Source: Paracoccaceae bacterium (GTDB taxonomy: Bacteria; Pseudomonadota; Alphaproteobacteria; Rhodobacterales; Rhodobacteraceae). Taken from it: a DNA stretch of 24,631 nt. The stretch's first letter is position 1, and every line of letters starts with the position of its first letter. Location of the stretch: contig JALVEX010000329.1 of assembly GCA_027030435.1 (NCBI GenBank), positions 1 to 24,631 of the forward strand. Reading direction: 5' to 3'. The translations under genes were made by a program, and so were the position numbers. Of the stretch, positions 24,116 through 24,631 are shown piece after piece. A model generated the notes under the pieces. It saw only the letters and a program-made list of their open reading frames with translations, was not told where the DNA came from and did no database searches.

Positions 24116-24631
24116 ATGGCTGTCGGCATATTCGATTCCGGGCTCGGGGGGCTCACGGTCTGGGAGGCGGTCAGGAAGCGCCTGCCGGATCTGCCGCTCG
24201 TCTATTATGCCGACAGCGCCCACGCGCCCTACGGGGTGCGCGATGCCGAGGATGTCTATCGCCTCACCAGGGCGGCGGTCGAGCGGATCTGGGAGGAGGG
24301 GGTGGATCTGGTGATCCTCGCCTGCAACACCGCCAGCGCCGCGGCGCTCCGCCGCATCCAGGAAGAGGGCCTGCCGCCGGGCAAGCGGGTGCTCGGCGTG
24401 TTCGTGCCGCTGATCGAGGCGCTGACCGAGCGCAAATGGGGCGACAATTCCCCGCCCCGCGAGGTGGCGGTGAAGCATGTGGCGCTGTTCGCCACGCCGG
24501 CGACCGTCGCCAGCCGCGCCTTCCAGCGCGAGCTTGCCTTCCGCGCCATCGGCGTGGATGTGGAGGCCCAGGCCTGCGGCGGGGTGGTGGATGCGATCGA
24601 GGAGGGCGATCGGATCCTCGCCGAGGCGCTG
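24116..24631 (+). CDS. murI: Glutamate racemase, N-terminal part
   Basis: The first 172 codons of MurI, cut by the window end. The enzyme interconverts L- and D-glutamate for peptidoglycan. Visible motifs are GIFDSGLGGLTV (4-15, with the catalytic-site Asp7 and Ser8), YADSAHAPYG (30-39) and ILACNTASAAAL, which carries the first catalytic cysteine. The second cysteine (GCTHFP-type block) would lie beyond the edge. AGGAAGG ends 8 bases before the ATG. It starts 88 bases after the oxidoreductase gene on the same strand, so cotranscription is possible. The protein has an insert around RKWGDNSPPREVAVKH, which is longer than in many racemases. Confidence 0.92.
   Translation, partial: MAVGIFDSGLGGLTVWEAVRKRLPDLPLVYYADSAHAPYGVRDAEDVYRLTRAAVERIWEEGVDLVILACNTASAAALRRIQEEGLPPGKRVLGVFVPLIEALTERKWGDNSPPREVAVKHVALFATPATVASRAFQRELAFRAIGVDVEAQACGGVVDAIEEGDRILAEAL

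Noticed and set aside
20578..24156. 1,192-codon minus-strand open frame
   Set aside because: It is antisense to the whole indolepyruvate oxidoreductase gene, has no recognisable domain and is a codon-bias shadow of the real frame.

Overview
The window looks like a chromosomal segment of a GC-rich alphaproteobacterium, most likely of the Rhodobacterales type. This is an inference from protein style: a short PurL that needs PurS/PurQ, a fused 1,140-residue indolepyruvate oxidoreductase, a DUF442-SQR fusion and split YeeE/YedE transport proteins. I see no tRNA, rRNA, CRISPR array, insertion sequence or phage gene. Both ends are cut: a cyclase-family gene on the left and murI on the right.

Left block (1-2904). 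The tail of a cyclase-family gene converges on a minus-strand trio across a shared hairpin terminator. The trio is an AhpD-like carboxymuconolactone decarboxylase protein, a zinc-independent quinone oxidoreductase and a class IV (branched-chain type) aminotransferase. It is tightly packed, with gaps of 3 and 15 bases.

Copper block (2905-7797). A minus-strand operon copA-cueR-multicopper oxidase faces away from a small copper chaperone gene, copZ. Two MerR-type promoters with 19-base spacers lie between copA and copZ, one for each direction, and both match the CueR operator type. Together the genes export Cu(I) from the cytoplasm (CopZ to CopA), oxidise Cu(I) in the periplasm (Tat-exported oxidase) and sense copper (CueR). 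A type II glycerate kinase gene follows.

Sulfur block (9243-15688). All genes are on the plus strand: a Crp/Fnr regulator without iron-sulfur cysteines, two half-size YeeE/YedE membrane proteins, a persulfide-dioxygenase-like metallo-beta-lactamase protein, a DUF442-sulfide:quinone oxidoreductase fusion and a SulP anion transporter. The likely scheme is sulfide oxidation to persulfide by SQR, persulfide oxidation to sulfite by the dioxygenase, movement of sulfur species by the YeeE pair and SulP, and control by the Crp/Fnr protein. An AT-rich promoter with a GTGA-N5-TCAC dyad sits upstream of the transporter pair, followed by a possible 51-codon small ORF whose stop overlaps the next start.

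Right block (15689-24631). purL (minus) and a GT87-type membrane glycosyltransferase (plus) diverge. A LysR regulator (minus) diverges from the large indolepyruvate ferredoxin oxidoreductase gene (plus), with a T-N11-A dyad between them. Downstream of lysR is a probable ~72-nt small RNA with its own promoter, an exposed CCUCCC motif and a strong terminator. The window ends inside murI.
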